Of a DNA stretch of 32,689 nucleotides, positions 1 through 6,937 are shown piece by piece. The DNA comes from an uncultured Collinsella sp. (GTDB lineage: Bacteria > Actinomycetota > Coriobacteriia > Coriobacteriales > Coriobacteriaceae). Below the pieces are notes generated by a model. It saw only the letters and a program-made list of their open reading frames with translations, was not told the DNA's origin and did no database searches. The stretch covers positions 1 through 32,689 of the forward strand of contig CALGZY010000261.1 of the NCBI GenBank assembly GCA_937934355.1. The letters are read 5' to 3'. Made by a program: the position numbers and the translations under genes. How positions within the stretch are numbered: position 1 is the first letter of the stretch; the number at the start of each line of letters is the position of its first letter.

Positions 1-2166
1 TATGCCGCTAGCACCTGCAGCTGCCGCGCGAGCCGTCGCGTGATGGGTGAGGGCTGCGCCGACGACCCGGCCGATTGGTGCATTGCCGTGGGCGATATGG
101 CCGACTATGTGGTTGAGACCGACCGCGGCCATTACGTGACGCGCGACGAGGTCTACGACATCCTGCGCCAGGCCGAGGACAACGGCTTTGTGCACCAGAT
201 CACCAATATCGACGGCGAGAACAAGATCTTCGCTATCTGCAACTGCAACGTCAACGTGTGTTATGCCCTGCGCACCTCTCAGCTGTTCAACACGCCCAAC
301 CTGTCGCGCTCGGCCTATGTCGCCAAGGTCGAGAAGGACAAGTGCGTTGCCTGCGGTCGCTGCGTTGAGGTGTGCCCGGCCGGCGCCGCCAAGCTCGGCC
401 AGAAGCTCTGCAGCAAAAAGGCCGGCGGACAGGTGCCCGAGTATCCGCGCCAGGAGCTGCCCGACGCCACCAAATGGGATCACACCAAGTGGTCGCCCAA
501 CTACCGCAACGACAACCGTATCGAGACGCATGAGTCCGGCACCGCTCCCTGCAAGACGGCCTGCCCCGCGCACGTTGCCGTTCAGGGCTATTTGAAGCTC
601 GCGGCTCAGGGTCGCTATGACGAGGCGCTGGCGCTCATCAAGCGCGAGAACCCGCTGCCCGCTATCTGCGGCCGCGTGTGCAACCGCCGCTGCGAGGATG
701 CCTGCACCCGCGGCCGTGTGGACGCCGCCGTGGCTATCGACGAGGTCAAGAAGTTTATCGCCCAGCGCGATCTTGATGCCGCGGCCCGCTATGTCCCGCC
801 CGTGGTGACGCCGACACGCGCTGGCGGCTTCGATCAGAAGATCGCCATTATCGGCGCCGGTCCGGCCGGTCTGTCCTGCGCCTTCTATCTGGCCGAGAAG
901 GGCTACAAGCCCGTCGTGTTCGAGAAGAACGAGCGCCCGGGCGGCATGCTCACCTATGGTATTCCCAGCTTTAAGCTGGAGAAGGACGTTATCGAGGCAG
1001 AGGTCGAGATCATTCGCCTGATGGGCGCCGAGTTCCGCTATGGCGTTGAGGTCGGTCGCGATGTGACGCTCGACGAGCTGCGCGAGCAGGGCTTTAAGGC
1101 CTTTTATGTTGCCATCGGCTGCCAGGGCGGCCGCCTCGCCGGTATTCCGGGCGAGGATGCCGAGGACGTGACCGTGGCCGTCGACTTCTTGCGCGAGGTC
1201 AACAGTGGCGAGATCGACACGCTGCCCGGCCGCACCATTGTGGTGGGCGGCGGCAACGTGGCTATCGACGTCGCGCGCAACGCTTGCCGTCTGGGCTCCG
1301 AGCACGTTGAGATGTTCTGCCTGGAGAGCGAGGCTCAGATGCCCGCCAGCGAGGAGGAGCGTCGCGAGGCCGTTGAGGACGGTGCCCACATCACCTGCGG
1401 CTGGGGCCCCAAGGAGGTTCACCTGGACGAGGCCGGTCGTGTGTGCGGTATCACCTTCAAGCGCTGCACGCGTGTCTTTGACGACGAGGACCGGTTTGCG
1501 CCCGAGTACGACGAGAACGATCTGCGCCGTGTCGATGCCGACCGCGTGGTCATGTCGATTGGCCAGTCCATTGTGTGGGGCGACCTGCTGGCTGGCTCCA
1601 AGGTGGAGCTCGGCCGCGGCCAGGGTGCTCTTGCCGACCCCCAGACCTATCAGACCGCTGAGCCCGACATCTTTGTGGGCGGCGACGTCTACACCGGTCC
1701 GAGCTTTGCCATCGACGCCATCGCCGCCGGTCACGAGGCCGCTGTCTCCATCCATCGCTTTGTGCAGCCGGGCTCCACGCTCACCATCGGCCGCAACCAG
1801 CGCCGCTACACCGCGCTCGACCGCGACGATGTCGTGATTGAGAGCTATGACAACGCGAGCCGCGAGGTGGCACATATCGACCGCGAGCGCGAGAAGGCTG
1901 CGCCCTTTAGCGAGTACGTCGAGACCTTTACCGAGGAGCAGGTGCGCGCCGAGACCGCCCGCTGCTTGGGCTGCGGTGCCTCGATCGTCGACCCCAACAA
2001 GTGCATCGGCTGCGGTCTGTGCACCACCAAGTGTGCGTTCGATGCCATCCACCTGGATCGCGATCGCCCCGAGTGCTCCACGATGGTCAAATACGAGCAA
2101 AAGCTCCCCAGCCTGGGCAAGTACGCGCTCAAGCGTGCCATCAAGATTAAGTTCGGTCGCAAGTAA
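1..2166 (+). CDS. GltD-like FAD/NAD(P)H oxidoreductase with several 4Fe-4S clusters (5' end outside window)
   Basis: The reading frame is open to the first base of the window, so the true start lies upstream; the GTG at 40 is only an internal codon. Codons before it already carry a C-x-C-R cysteine pattern (16-24), continued by GEGC near 55. Domains in order: a ferredoxin motif CVACGRCVEVC (about 343-375); the cysteine-rich GltD/DPD-type N-terminal domain (CKTACPAHV to CEDACTRG, about 550-715); an FAD site IAIIGAGPAGLSC (about 841); a second dinucleotide site TIVVGGGNVAIDVA (about 1234); the GGD...GPSFAIDAIAAG flavin-closing segment (about 1680); and a C-terminal CIGCGLCTTKC ferredoxin motif (about 2005). 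This architecture moves electrons between NAD(P)H, flavin and ferredoxin-like clusters in the cytoplasm. The following hypA suggests a link to hydrogen metabolism, but the partner enzyme is not visible. The general class is secure; the substrate is unknown. Confidence 0.9.
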   Translation, partial: YAASTCSCRASRRVMGEGCADDPADWCIAVGDMADYVVETDRGHYVTRDEVYDILRQAEDNGFVHQITNIDGENKIFAICNCNVNVCYALRTSQLFNTPNLSRSAYVAKVEKDKCVACGRCVEVCPAGAAKLGQKLCSKKAGGQVPEYPRQELPDATKWDHTKWSPNYRNDNRIETHESGTAPCKTACPAHVAVQGYLKLAAQGRYDEALALIKRENPLPAICGRVCNRRCEDACTRGRVDAAVAIDEVKKFIAQRDLDAAARYVPPVVTPTRAGGFDQKIAIIGAGPAGLSCAFYLAEKGYKPVVFEKNERPGGMLTYGIPSFKLEKDVIEAEVEIIRLMGAEFRYGVEVGRDVTLDELREQGFKAFYVAIGCQGGRLAGIPGEDAEDVTVAVDFLREVNSGEIDTLPGRTIVVGGGNVAIDVARNACRLGSEHVEMFCLESEAQMPASEEERREAVEDGAHITCGWGPKEVHLDEAGRVCGITFKRCTRVFDDEDRFAPEYDENDLRRVDADRVVMSIGQSIVWGDLLAGSKVELGRGQGALADPQTYQTAEPDIFVGGDVYTGPSFAIDAIAAGHEAAVSIHRFVQPGSTLTIGRNQRRYTALDRDDVVIESYDNASREVAHIDREREKAAPFSEYVETFTEEQVRAETARCLGCGASIVDPNKCIGCGLCTTKCAFDAIHLDRDRPECSTMVKYEQKLPSLGKYALKRAIKIKFGRK

Positions 2167-2196
2167 GTAGTCATAACGGGAACGGCGGAGGAAAAA

Positions 2197-2625
2197 GTGC
2201 ACGAGCTCGGAATCGTCTATCACATCATTCGCGATGTCGAGAACGTGGCGCGCGCCAATGGCGTGAGTCGCGTTTCGAGCGTGACGCTGCTGCTGGGCGA
2301 GGTCTCGGGCGTCGTTCCCGACTTGCTGCTCGACGCTTGGCGCTGGGCGGCAGATAAAAAGCCCATCGCGCAGGGCGCGGAGCTTATTGTGGAGCCCGTC
2401 GAGGCCGTGACGCATTGCAAGGTGTGCGGCCGCGACTACGCGACGGTCGAGCACGGCAAGACCTGTCCCCATTGCGGTAGCGGCGAGACATACCTGCTGC
2501 AGGGCCAGGAGGTCATGATCAAGCAGATCGAGACCCCCGACGAGGACCCGGCAGACGCTGTCCCCGACGGCCCTTCCGACGTCCCCGACGCCGTCGACGC
2601 CGCCAACCCCCTCCACATCGCCTAG
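2197..2625 (+). CDS. hypA: hydrogenase maturation nickel metallochaperone HypA
   Basis: A 142-residue protein starting with GTG, preceded by GGCGGAGG five bases upstream. It begins MHELGIVYHII: the N-terminal Met-His-Glu is the nickel-binding motif of HypA/HybF, which delivers Ni to NiFe-hydrogenase. A zinc site follows as CKVCG (about residues 74-77) and CPHCG (about 91-94). The family usually ends near residue 115; here an extra acidic, Asp/Pro-rich tail of about 25 residues follows. It starts 30 bases after the Fe-S flavoprotein and is probably in the same operon. A role in nickel insertion is inferred from the family; no hydrogenase structural gene is in view. Confidence 0.93.
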   Translation: MHELGIVYHIIRDVENVARANGVSRVSSVTLLLGEVSGVVPDLLLDAWRWAADKKPIAQGAELIVEPVEAVTHCKVCGRDYATVEHGKTCPHCGSGETYLLQGQEVMIKQIETPDEDPADAVPDGPSDVPDAVDAANPLHIA

Positions 2626-2635
2626 GATTCCCTAT

Positions 2636-2704
2636 AAGTCGCGGTGAAATAATTCCTAAATCCAGCCTTCTGGCTCTTAAACAAGAACTATTCCACCGCA
2701 ACTT
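2636..2704. repeat. long imperfect inverted repeat after hypA
   Basis: The arms 2636-2655 and 2685-2704 pair at 17 of 20 positions. All three mismatches (2640/2700, 2647/2693, 2652/2688) are C-A or A-C on the plus strand, which become G-U wobbles in RNA copied from the other strand. A minus-strand transcript could therefore form a continuous 20-bp stem with a 29-nt loop, in which AGCC...GGCT can form a small inner stem. No run of T follows on either side, so it is not a typical terminator. It could be a small mobile repeat or part of a minus-strand RNA. The rest of 2626-3014 is AT-rich and shows no gene. Confidence 0.6.
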
Positions 2705-2930
2705 CTTTGAGTAGTTTCGTAGAGCATAAGTCGCGCAAATAGTCAAGTCATGCCTGTTCAAACAAAATAGCGGTACGTAGGCGCATTGGGATCCATCTAA
2801 AAGCGGTATTAACGAACAGTGCGCTTGTGTATGTCTTTGAAAGCAATTGGCAAATCACGTTTTAGCAAACGATGAACTGTAAACCAGCAACGTAATCAAT
2901 TTGTAACAAACTTGGACGTTTAAACAAATA

Positions 2931-2959
2931 ATGCAACCTTTTACGAATTTAGCTATAAT
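2931..2959 (+). promoter_or_regulatory. candidate promoter of the mannose-family PTS operon
   Basis: A perfect TATAAT (2954-2959) lies about 70 bases before the first PTS gene, in an AT-rich stretch unlike the coding DNA around it. The hexamer 17 bases upstream (ATGCAA, 2931-2936) is a poor -35. A second weak -10 (TATACT, 2977-2982) lies closer to the gene. No regulator site could be recognised. Confidence 0.35.
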
Positions 2960-3029
2960 TCCACAAACCAAACAGCTATACTCCTTTCATGTCGTGTAGG
3001 AAATACGTAGACAAAAAGGAGGTTATGTG

Positions 3030-4019
3030 ATGGTAAGTATTGTTCTTGCTAGCCACGGGGACTTGGCAGCTGGAATCAAGCAGACGGGCTCGATGGTCTT
3101 TGGCGATCAGCCGTCTGTTGCCGTGGTCTCGCTCGAGCCGAGCATGGGCCCCGACGACTTCCGTGCCAAGGTCGAGGAAGCAGTCGCTTCCTTCGAGGAC
3201 CAGGAGCAGGTGCTCTTCCTCGTTGATCTGTGGGGCGGCACGCCGTTCAACCAGATCAGCGGGCTCATCGAGGGCCACGATTCCTGGGCTATCGTCACCG
3301 GTGTCAACCTGCCTATGCTCATCGAGGCATATTCGCAGCGCTTTGACGCAAAGAACACTGCACATGCGATCGCAAAACATCTCGTGACTGAGGCTAAGGC
3401 TGGCGTGCGCGTCAAGCCCGAGTCTCTGGAGCCCGAGGAGAAGAAGCCGGCTGCGGCCGCCGCTGCTCCTGCAGGCGCCATCCCTCCGGGAACGGTCATC
3501 GGCGACGGGCACATCAAGATTGCCCACGTCCGTATCGACACCCGTCTGCTTCATGGTCAGGTGGCCACCACGTGGACCAAGCAGATCAACCCCAACCGCA
3601 TCATCGTGGTTTCCGACGGCGTTGCTCACGACGAGCTCCGCAAGACCATGATCGAGCAGGCTGCCCCTCCGGGAGTCCATGCCAACGTCGTGCCCATCAA
3701 GAAGATGGCCGAGGTCGTCAAGGACACGCGCTTTGGTGACACCAAGGCCATGCTGCTCTTTGAGAACCCGCAGGATCTGCTCAAGGCCATCGAGGCCGGT
3801 GTCGACATCAAGGAAGTCAACATCGGTTCCATGGCTCACTCCAAGGGCAAGGTCGTCGTCACCAACGCCGTCGCTATGGGCGATGATGACGTCAAGACTC
3901 TCGAGGCCCTCAAGGCCAAGGGCGTCAAGTTCGAGGTCCGCAAGGTTCCTTCGGATTCCTCCGAGGATCTCGACGCCATGTTGAAGAAAGCTAAGGCCGA
4001 ACTGGCCGCTCAAGCATAG
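3030..4019 (+). CDS. PTS mannose-family EIIAB component
   Basis: A 329-residue cytoplasmic phosphotransferase. The IIA domain (about 1-125) has the phosphorylatable His9 in VLASHGDLA and the GGTPFN motif (69-74). An Ala/Pro/Lys linker (about 128-160) joins it to the IIB domain, with His175 in RIDTRLLHGQV. Phosphate from HPr passes to His9, then His175, then the incoming sugar. ATG 3030 is chosen because AAAGGAGG (3015-3022) sits 7 bases upstream; the in-frame GTG at 3027 is too close. It is followed by IIC and IID, each with its own strong ribosome site. The fused IIAB layout matches E. coli ManX. The sugar cannot be told from sequence; mannose, glucose or an amino sugar are usual. Confidence 0.93.
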   Translation: MVSIVLASHGDLAAGIKQTGSMVFGDQPSVAVVSLEPSMGPDDFRAKVEEAVASFEDQEQVLFLVDLWGGTPFNQISGLIEGHDSWAIVTGVNLPMLIEAYSQRFDAKNTAHAIAKHLVTEAKAGVRVKPESLEPEEKKPAAAAAAPAGAIPPGTVIGDGHIKIAHVRIDTRLLHGQVATTWTKQINPNRIIVVSDGVAHDELRKTMIEQAAPPGVHANVVPIKKMAEVVKDTRFGDTKAMLLFENPQDLLKAIEAGVDIKEVNIGSMAHSKGKVVVTNAVAMGDDDVKTLEALKAKGVKFEVRKVPSDSSEDLDAMLKKAKAELAAQA

Positions 4020-4037
4020 TAAAGGAGGGTCCGATAC

Positions 4038-4856
4038 ATGTCTGCAATCACTATTCTGCTTGTTGCGATTGTCGCGTTGCTTGCCGGTATGGAAGGCATT
4101 CTGGATGAGTTCCAGTTCCATCAGCCGCTCGTGGCATGCACGCTTATCGGTCTCGTAACCGGTCACCTTCAGGAGGGCATCCTCCTGGGCGGTTCGCTCC
4201 AGATGATGGCCCTTGGCTGGGCTAACGTCGGCGCCGCTGTCGCGCCTGACGCCGCTCTGGCCTCGGTCGCTTCTTCGATCATCATGGTGCTCGCCCTCAA
4301 CGGTGGCGCCACCGATTCGGCCAAGGCCGTTACCACCGCTATCGCCGTCGCCGTCCCGCTGTCGGTCGCTGGTCTGTTCCTGACCATGATCTGCCGTACC
4401 ATTGCTACCGCTATCGCTCACGCCATGGACGGTTGCGCCGAGAAGGGCGACTTCTCCGGCATCGAGCGCTGGCAGTATGCTGCCATCCTCATGCAGGGCC
4501 TTCGTATCGCCATCCCGGCAGTGCTTCTGTGCGTCATCCCGGCCGAGGCCGTTACCAACGCGCTTAACGCTATGCCCGACTGGCTGTCCGGCGGCATGGC
4601 TGTCGGCGGCGGCATGGTCGCTTCCGTCGGTTACGCCATGGTCATCAACATGATGGCCACCAAGGAGACCTGGCCGTTCTTCGTCCTCGGCTTTGTCCTT
4701 GCTGCCATCCCTCAGCTCACGCTGATCGCCCTTGGTCTCATCGGCATCTCCCTTGCCCTCATCTACCTTGGCCTTAAGGATCTGGCCAAGCAGGGTGGCG
4801 GCATGGGCGGTGGCTCCGGCGACCCGCTCGGCGACATTCTGAACGATTACGAGTAG
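4038..4856 (+). CDS. PTS mannose-family EIIC membrane component
   Basis: A 272-residue, largely hydrophobic protein of the ManY/IIC-Man family. Signature stretches include an N-terminal membrane helix, then the FHQPLVACTLIGLVTG and EGILLGGSLQMMALGWANVGAA region, which in this family lies at the sugar path. A glycine-rich cytoplasmic tail ends the protein. AAAGGAGG (4021-4028) lies 9 bases before ATG 4038, and the gap to IIAB is 18 bases, so the two are co-transcribed. Together with IID it forms the sugar channel. It is of normal length for the family and nothing is missing. Confidence 0.93.
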   Translation: MSAITILLVAIVALLAGMEGILDEFQFHQPLVACTLIGLVTGHLQEGILLGGSLQMMALGWANVGAAVAPDAALASVASSIIMVLALNGGATDSAKAVTTAIAVAVPLSVAGLFLTMICRTIATAIAHAMDGCAEKGDFSGIERWQYAAILMQGLRIAIPAVLLCVIPAEAVTNALNAMPDWLSGGMAVGGGMVASVGYAMVINMMATKETWPFFVLGFVLAAIPQLTLIALGLIGISLALIYLGLKDLAKQGGGMGGGSGDPLGDILNDYE

Positions 4857-4872
4857 GAGGGGAGTGATACAT

Positions 4873-5793
4873 ATGGCAGAGAACAAGATTCAGCTCACCA
4901 AGGCTGACCGCAAGAAGGTTTGCTTCCGTCATCAGTTCCTTCAGGGCTCGTGGAACTACGAGCGTATGCAGAACGGCGGCTGGTGCTTCGCAATGATCCC
5001 TGCGATCAAGAAGCTCTACACCAGCAAGGATGACCAGATTGCCGCTCTTAAGCGCCACCTGGAGTTCTATAACACCCACCCCTATGTTTCCGCCCCCGTC
5101 ATTGGCGTTACCCTCGCTCTCGAGGAGGAGCGCGCCAACGGTGCCCCGATTGACGACGTCGCCATCCAGGGCGTCAAAGTCGGTATGATGGGCCCGCTCG
5201 CCGGCGTCGGCGACCCCGCCTTCTGGTTCACCCTTCGCCCGATTCTGGGCGCTCTGGGCGCTTCCCTGGCCCTGTCCGGCAGCATCGCCGGTCCGCTGCT
5301 GTTCTTCTTCGCGTGGAACATCATCCGTTACGCTTTCCTGTGGTACACGCAGGAGTTTGGCTACAAGGTCGGCTCCTCCATCGCCAAGGACCTCTCCGGT
5401 GGTCTGATGGGCAAGGTCACCGAGGGCGCTTCCATCCTGGGTATGTTCATCATCGGCGCCCTGGTCGAGCGCTGGGTGTCCATTTCCTTCACCCCGATCG
5501 TCTCCACGGTCAAGCAGTCTGCTGGCGCCTTTATCGACTGGGCTAGCCTGCCCTCCGGTTCCGAGGGTATCAAGGAAGCGCTGACGATGTACAACTCCGT
5601 CGGTGCTACCGCCCTTGATCAGATGAAGGTCACCACGCTTCAGGCCAACCTCGATCAGCTCATCCCCGGCCTTGCCGCCGTGTGCCTGACCCTGCTGGTC
5701 TGCAAGCTCCTCAAGAAGAAGGTCAGCCCGATCGTCATCATCCTGGCTCTCTTCGCCGTCGGCATCATCGGTCGCTTCTGCGGCTTCATGTAA
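4873..5793 (+). CDS. PTS mannose-family EIID membrane component
   Basis: A 306-residue IID-Man protein. Family hallmarks are the early RHQFLQGSWNYERMQNGG stretch (residues about 20-37), the NTHPYVSAPVIG segment, and GVKVGMMGPLAGVGDPAFWF. Hydrophobic C-terminal helices end in IIGRFCGFM. ATG 4873 is preferred over GTG 4864 because the ribosome site GGAGGGG (4857-4863) is 9 bases from the ATG and directly abuts the GTG. The gap to IIC is 16 bases. It works with IIC to import the sugar. Confidence 0.93.
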   Translation: MAENKIQLTKADRKKVCFRHQFLQGSWNYERMQNGGWCFAMIPAIKKLYTSKDDQIAALKRHLEFYNTHPYVSAPVIGVTLALEEERANGAPIDDVAIQGVKVGMMGPLAGVGDPAFWFTLRPILGALGASLALSGSIAGPLLFFFAWNIIRYAFLWYTQEFGYKVGSSIAKDLSGGLMGKVTEGASILGMFIIGALVERWVSISFTPIVSTVKQSAGAFIDWASLPSGSEGIKEALTMYNSVGATALDQMKVTTLQANLDQLIPGLAAVCLTLLVCKLLKKKVSPIVIILALFAVGIIGRFCGFM

Positions 5794-5849
5794 GCACGCT
5801 TCGGCTTAAGACCGAGAATTGCTAGGCAAGGGCTTTTGAGCCATTGAAA

Positions 5850-5894
5850 CGGACCGCACCCGGTGGGTACACTGGATGCGGTCCGATTGTTTTT
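5850..5894 (+). terminator. Rho-independent terminator between EIID and DUF956
   Basis: A perfect 9-bp stem (5850-5858 with 5877-5885), with an inner GGTG/CACT stem in the loop, is followed by ATTGTTTTT. It ends the PTS transcript. The ribosome site of the next gene starts 4 bases beyond, so DUF956 would be made by read-through or from a promoter overlapping this hairpin. Confidence 0.75.
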
Positions 5895-5913
5895 ATTGGA
5901 GGGCGAGGCGCGT

Positions 5914-6312
5914 ATGGCGCAATCTCAGAACAGCACGGTCGATCTGGCAACGCCGGCAACCTGCCTGATGGGGCTTACCAGCCACGGTAACGTGATGGTG
6001 GGCAATAAGGCGTTTGAGTACTATAACGAGCGCAATCCCGAGGATTATATTCAAATCCCGTGGGACGAGGTCGACTATATTGCCGCCGAGGTCTTGCGCG
6101 GCACCAAGAAGATTACGCGTTTTGCCATCTTCACCAAGGACAACGGTCACTTTACGTTTTCGACGCGCGACGACAAAGAGACGCTGCGCGCTGTGCGCAA
6201 GTACGTGGACGAGGATAGACTCGTGCGTTCGCCCGACTTTATCGACGTAACGACCAAGGGCGCCAAGAGCATCCCTGCTGCCATCAAAAGCCTCTTTCAC
6301 AAAGGCGACTAG
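5914..6312 (+). CDS. manO: DUF956 family protein, ManO-like
   Basis: A 132-residue soluble protein recognised as DUF956, a family almost always found beside mannose-family PTS genes and called ManO in lactic acid bacteria. Visible features are the MGLTSHGNVMVGNKAFEYYN start region, the IPWDEVDYIAAEVL motif, and the ITRFAIFTKDN...FSTRD core, consistent with a PH-like beta fold. ATG 5914 has GGAGGG (5898-5903) ten bases upstream; an upstream in-frame start at 5863 would lie inside the terminator. Its biochemical role is not established. From its context it probably adjusts the activity or expression of the adjacent PTS. Confidence 0.85.
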   Translation: MAQSQNSTVDLATPATCLMGLTSHGNVMVGNKAFEYYNERNPEDYIQIPWDEVDYIAAEVLRGTKKITRFAIFTKDNGHFTFSTRDDKETLRAVRKYVDEDRLVRSPDFIDVTTKGAKSIPAAIKSLFHKGD

Positions 6313-6330
6313 TCGTCTGCGATAGATGGC

Positions 6331-6380
6331 GGAAAATGCATCCCGGAATTCGTTCTCATTCCGGGATGCATTTTCCTTTT
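6331..6380 (+). terminator. strong Rho-independent terminator after DUF956
   Basis: A perfect 19-bp inverted repeat (6331-6349 with 6358-6376) around an 8-base loop, followed by TTTT. The minus-strand reading also ends in a short T run (TTTTCC within the stem), but there is no gene entering from that side. Confidence 0.85.
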
Positions 6381-6390
6381 GAGCGCCAGT

Positions 6391-6413
6391 TGGGAAAGCT
6401 TGTCCCATTTTTT
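6391..6413 (+). terminator. second short terminator-like hairpin
   Basis: TGGGA (6391-6395) pairs with TCCCA (6403-6407), and an AGCT palindrome sits in the loop. A run of seven T (6408-6413 plus flanking) follows. It may back up the strong terminator just upstream. Confidence 0.5.
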
Positions 6414-6423
6414 AGCCGAATAC

Positions 6424-6573
6424 CGGGATGGAATTTCCCTTACATGTGGTTAGAGGAAACCCCATCCCATTATTTTGCGTTATTCTGGGTTATAATTTTC
6501 CGTTATTGAGAAGGCTCTACGGCGATAATTCGCTGCAGAGCCTTCTTGATGAGTGGCCATGCGCTACATGGCC
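6424..6573 (+). other. hairpin-rich leader before the tRNA gene
   Basis: Three further inverted repeats lie here: 6424-6435 with 6457-6468 (12 pairs with a 2-base internal loop); 6509-6518 with 6537-6546 (10 bp, with an inner GCGA/TCGC stem); and 6554-6560 with 6567-6573 (TGGCCAT/ATGGCCA). A TATAAT at 6491-6496 would start RNA just before the second one. No open frame is credible. This could encode a small RNA or be a stack of regulatory or termination structures; nothing identifies it. Confidence 0.35.
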
Positions 6574-6588
6574 AAGGGGCAAATCTGC

Positions 6589-6594
6589 TACACT
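6589..6594 (+). promoter_or_regulatory. candidate -10 of the tRNA-Arg promoter
   Basis: TACACT ends 10 bases before the first tRNA base, so transcription would begin only a few bases upstream of the mature 5' end. The expected -35 position overlaps the TGGCCAT palindrome and matches poorly. Confidence 0.4.
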
Positions 6595-6604
6595 AGTACA
6601 ACAT

Positions 6605-6680
6605 GCCTCCGTAGCTCAGGGGATAGAGCACCGCTCTCCTAAAGCGGGTGTCGACGGTTCGAATCCGCCCGGGGGCACCA
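6605..6680 (+). tRNA. tRNA-Arg (anticodon CCT)
   Basis: A 76-base cloverleaf with encoded CCA. The acceptor is GCCTCCG with CGGGGGC (one T-G pair). The D stem is GCTC/GAGC, the anticodon stem CCGCT/AGCGG with loop CTCCTAA (anticodon CCT, reading AGG), and the variable loop GTGTC. The T stem GACGG/CCGCC contains one A-C mismatch (6654/6668), which is unusual. The 3' end from the T loop onward (6658) is the left copy of a 118-bp repeat that recurs at 9832, so this gene is probably the attachment site of the neighbouring island. Confidence 0.93.
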
Positions 6681-6775
6681 GGGAATATGACGGCGTCGCG
6701 GGAGCGGCGCCGTTTCTGGTTTGCGGGGGCCGCCGGCGGATTCGGGCCGTCGACACCCGCGTCACCAATTGCGTC
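6658..6775 (+). repeat. left direct repeat of the island (attL-like, includes tRNA 3' end)
   Basis: This 118-bp segment begins in the T loop of tRNA-Arg and matches 9832-9949 at 109 of 118 positions with no gaps. It contains the tRNA 3' end and CCA, a GC-rich hairpin with T run, and a segment that is the reverse complement of the tRNA's own anticodon-to-T-arm region. Repeats made of a tRNA 3' end are typical attachment sites of integrative elements. Confidence 0.8.
6689..6720 (+). terminator. tRNA-Arg terminator
   Basis: A GC-rich hairpin, CGGCGTCGC with GCGGCGCCG around GGGA, is followed by TTTCTGGTTT. It lies 10 bases after the tRNA CCA. The same hairpin, with a better T run, recurs in the right repeat at about 9863-9893. 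Confidence 0.6.
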
Positions 6776-6937
6776 TAGAGCCCTCCGGTAGAGTGTCCAA
6801 GCCCTAAAGCCCAGTTGATGCTACGGGGTTTAGAGGCGGACTGAAGCAAGGGGAAGACATGTCCGCTCGGGGTGATAGACTAACGCTGTGGTAAATACAG
6901 GACAGTTTGACCGTTTTTCAACCAAGATAGGCGTCCC

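Noticed and set aside
2976..4886. A 636-codon open frame on the minus strand opposite the mannose PTS genes
   Set aside because: It is the mirror of high-GC coding DNA. The plus strand encodes clear IIAB and IIC proteins with ribosome sites, and the antisense product is His/Asp/Gly-rich without any motif.
6428..6778. A 116-codon plus-strand ORF overlapping tRNA-Arg
   Set aside because: It reads through hairpins and the tRNA gene itself, so it is a chance frame.
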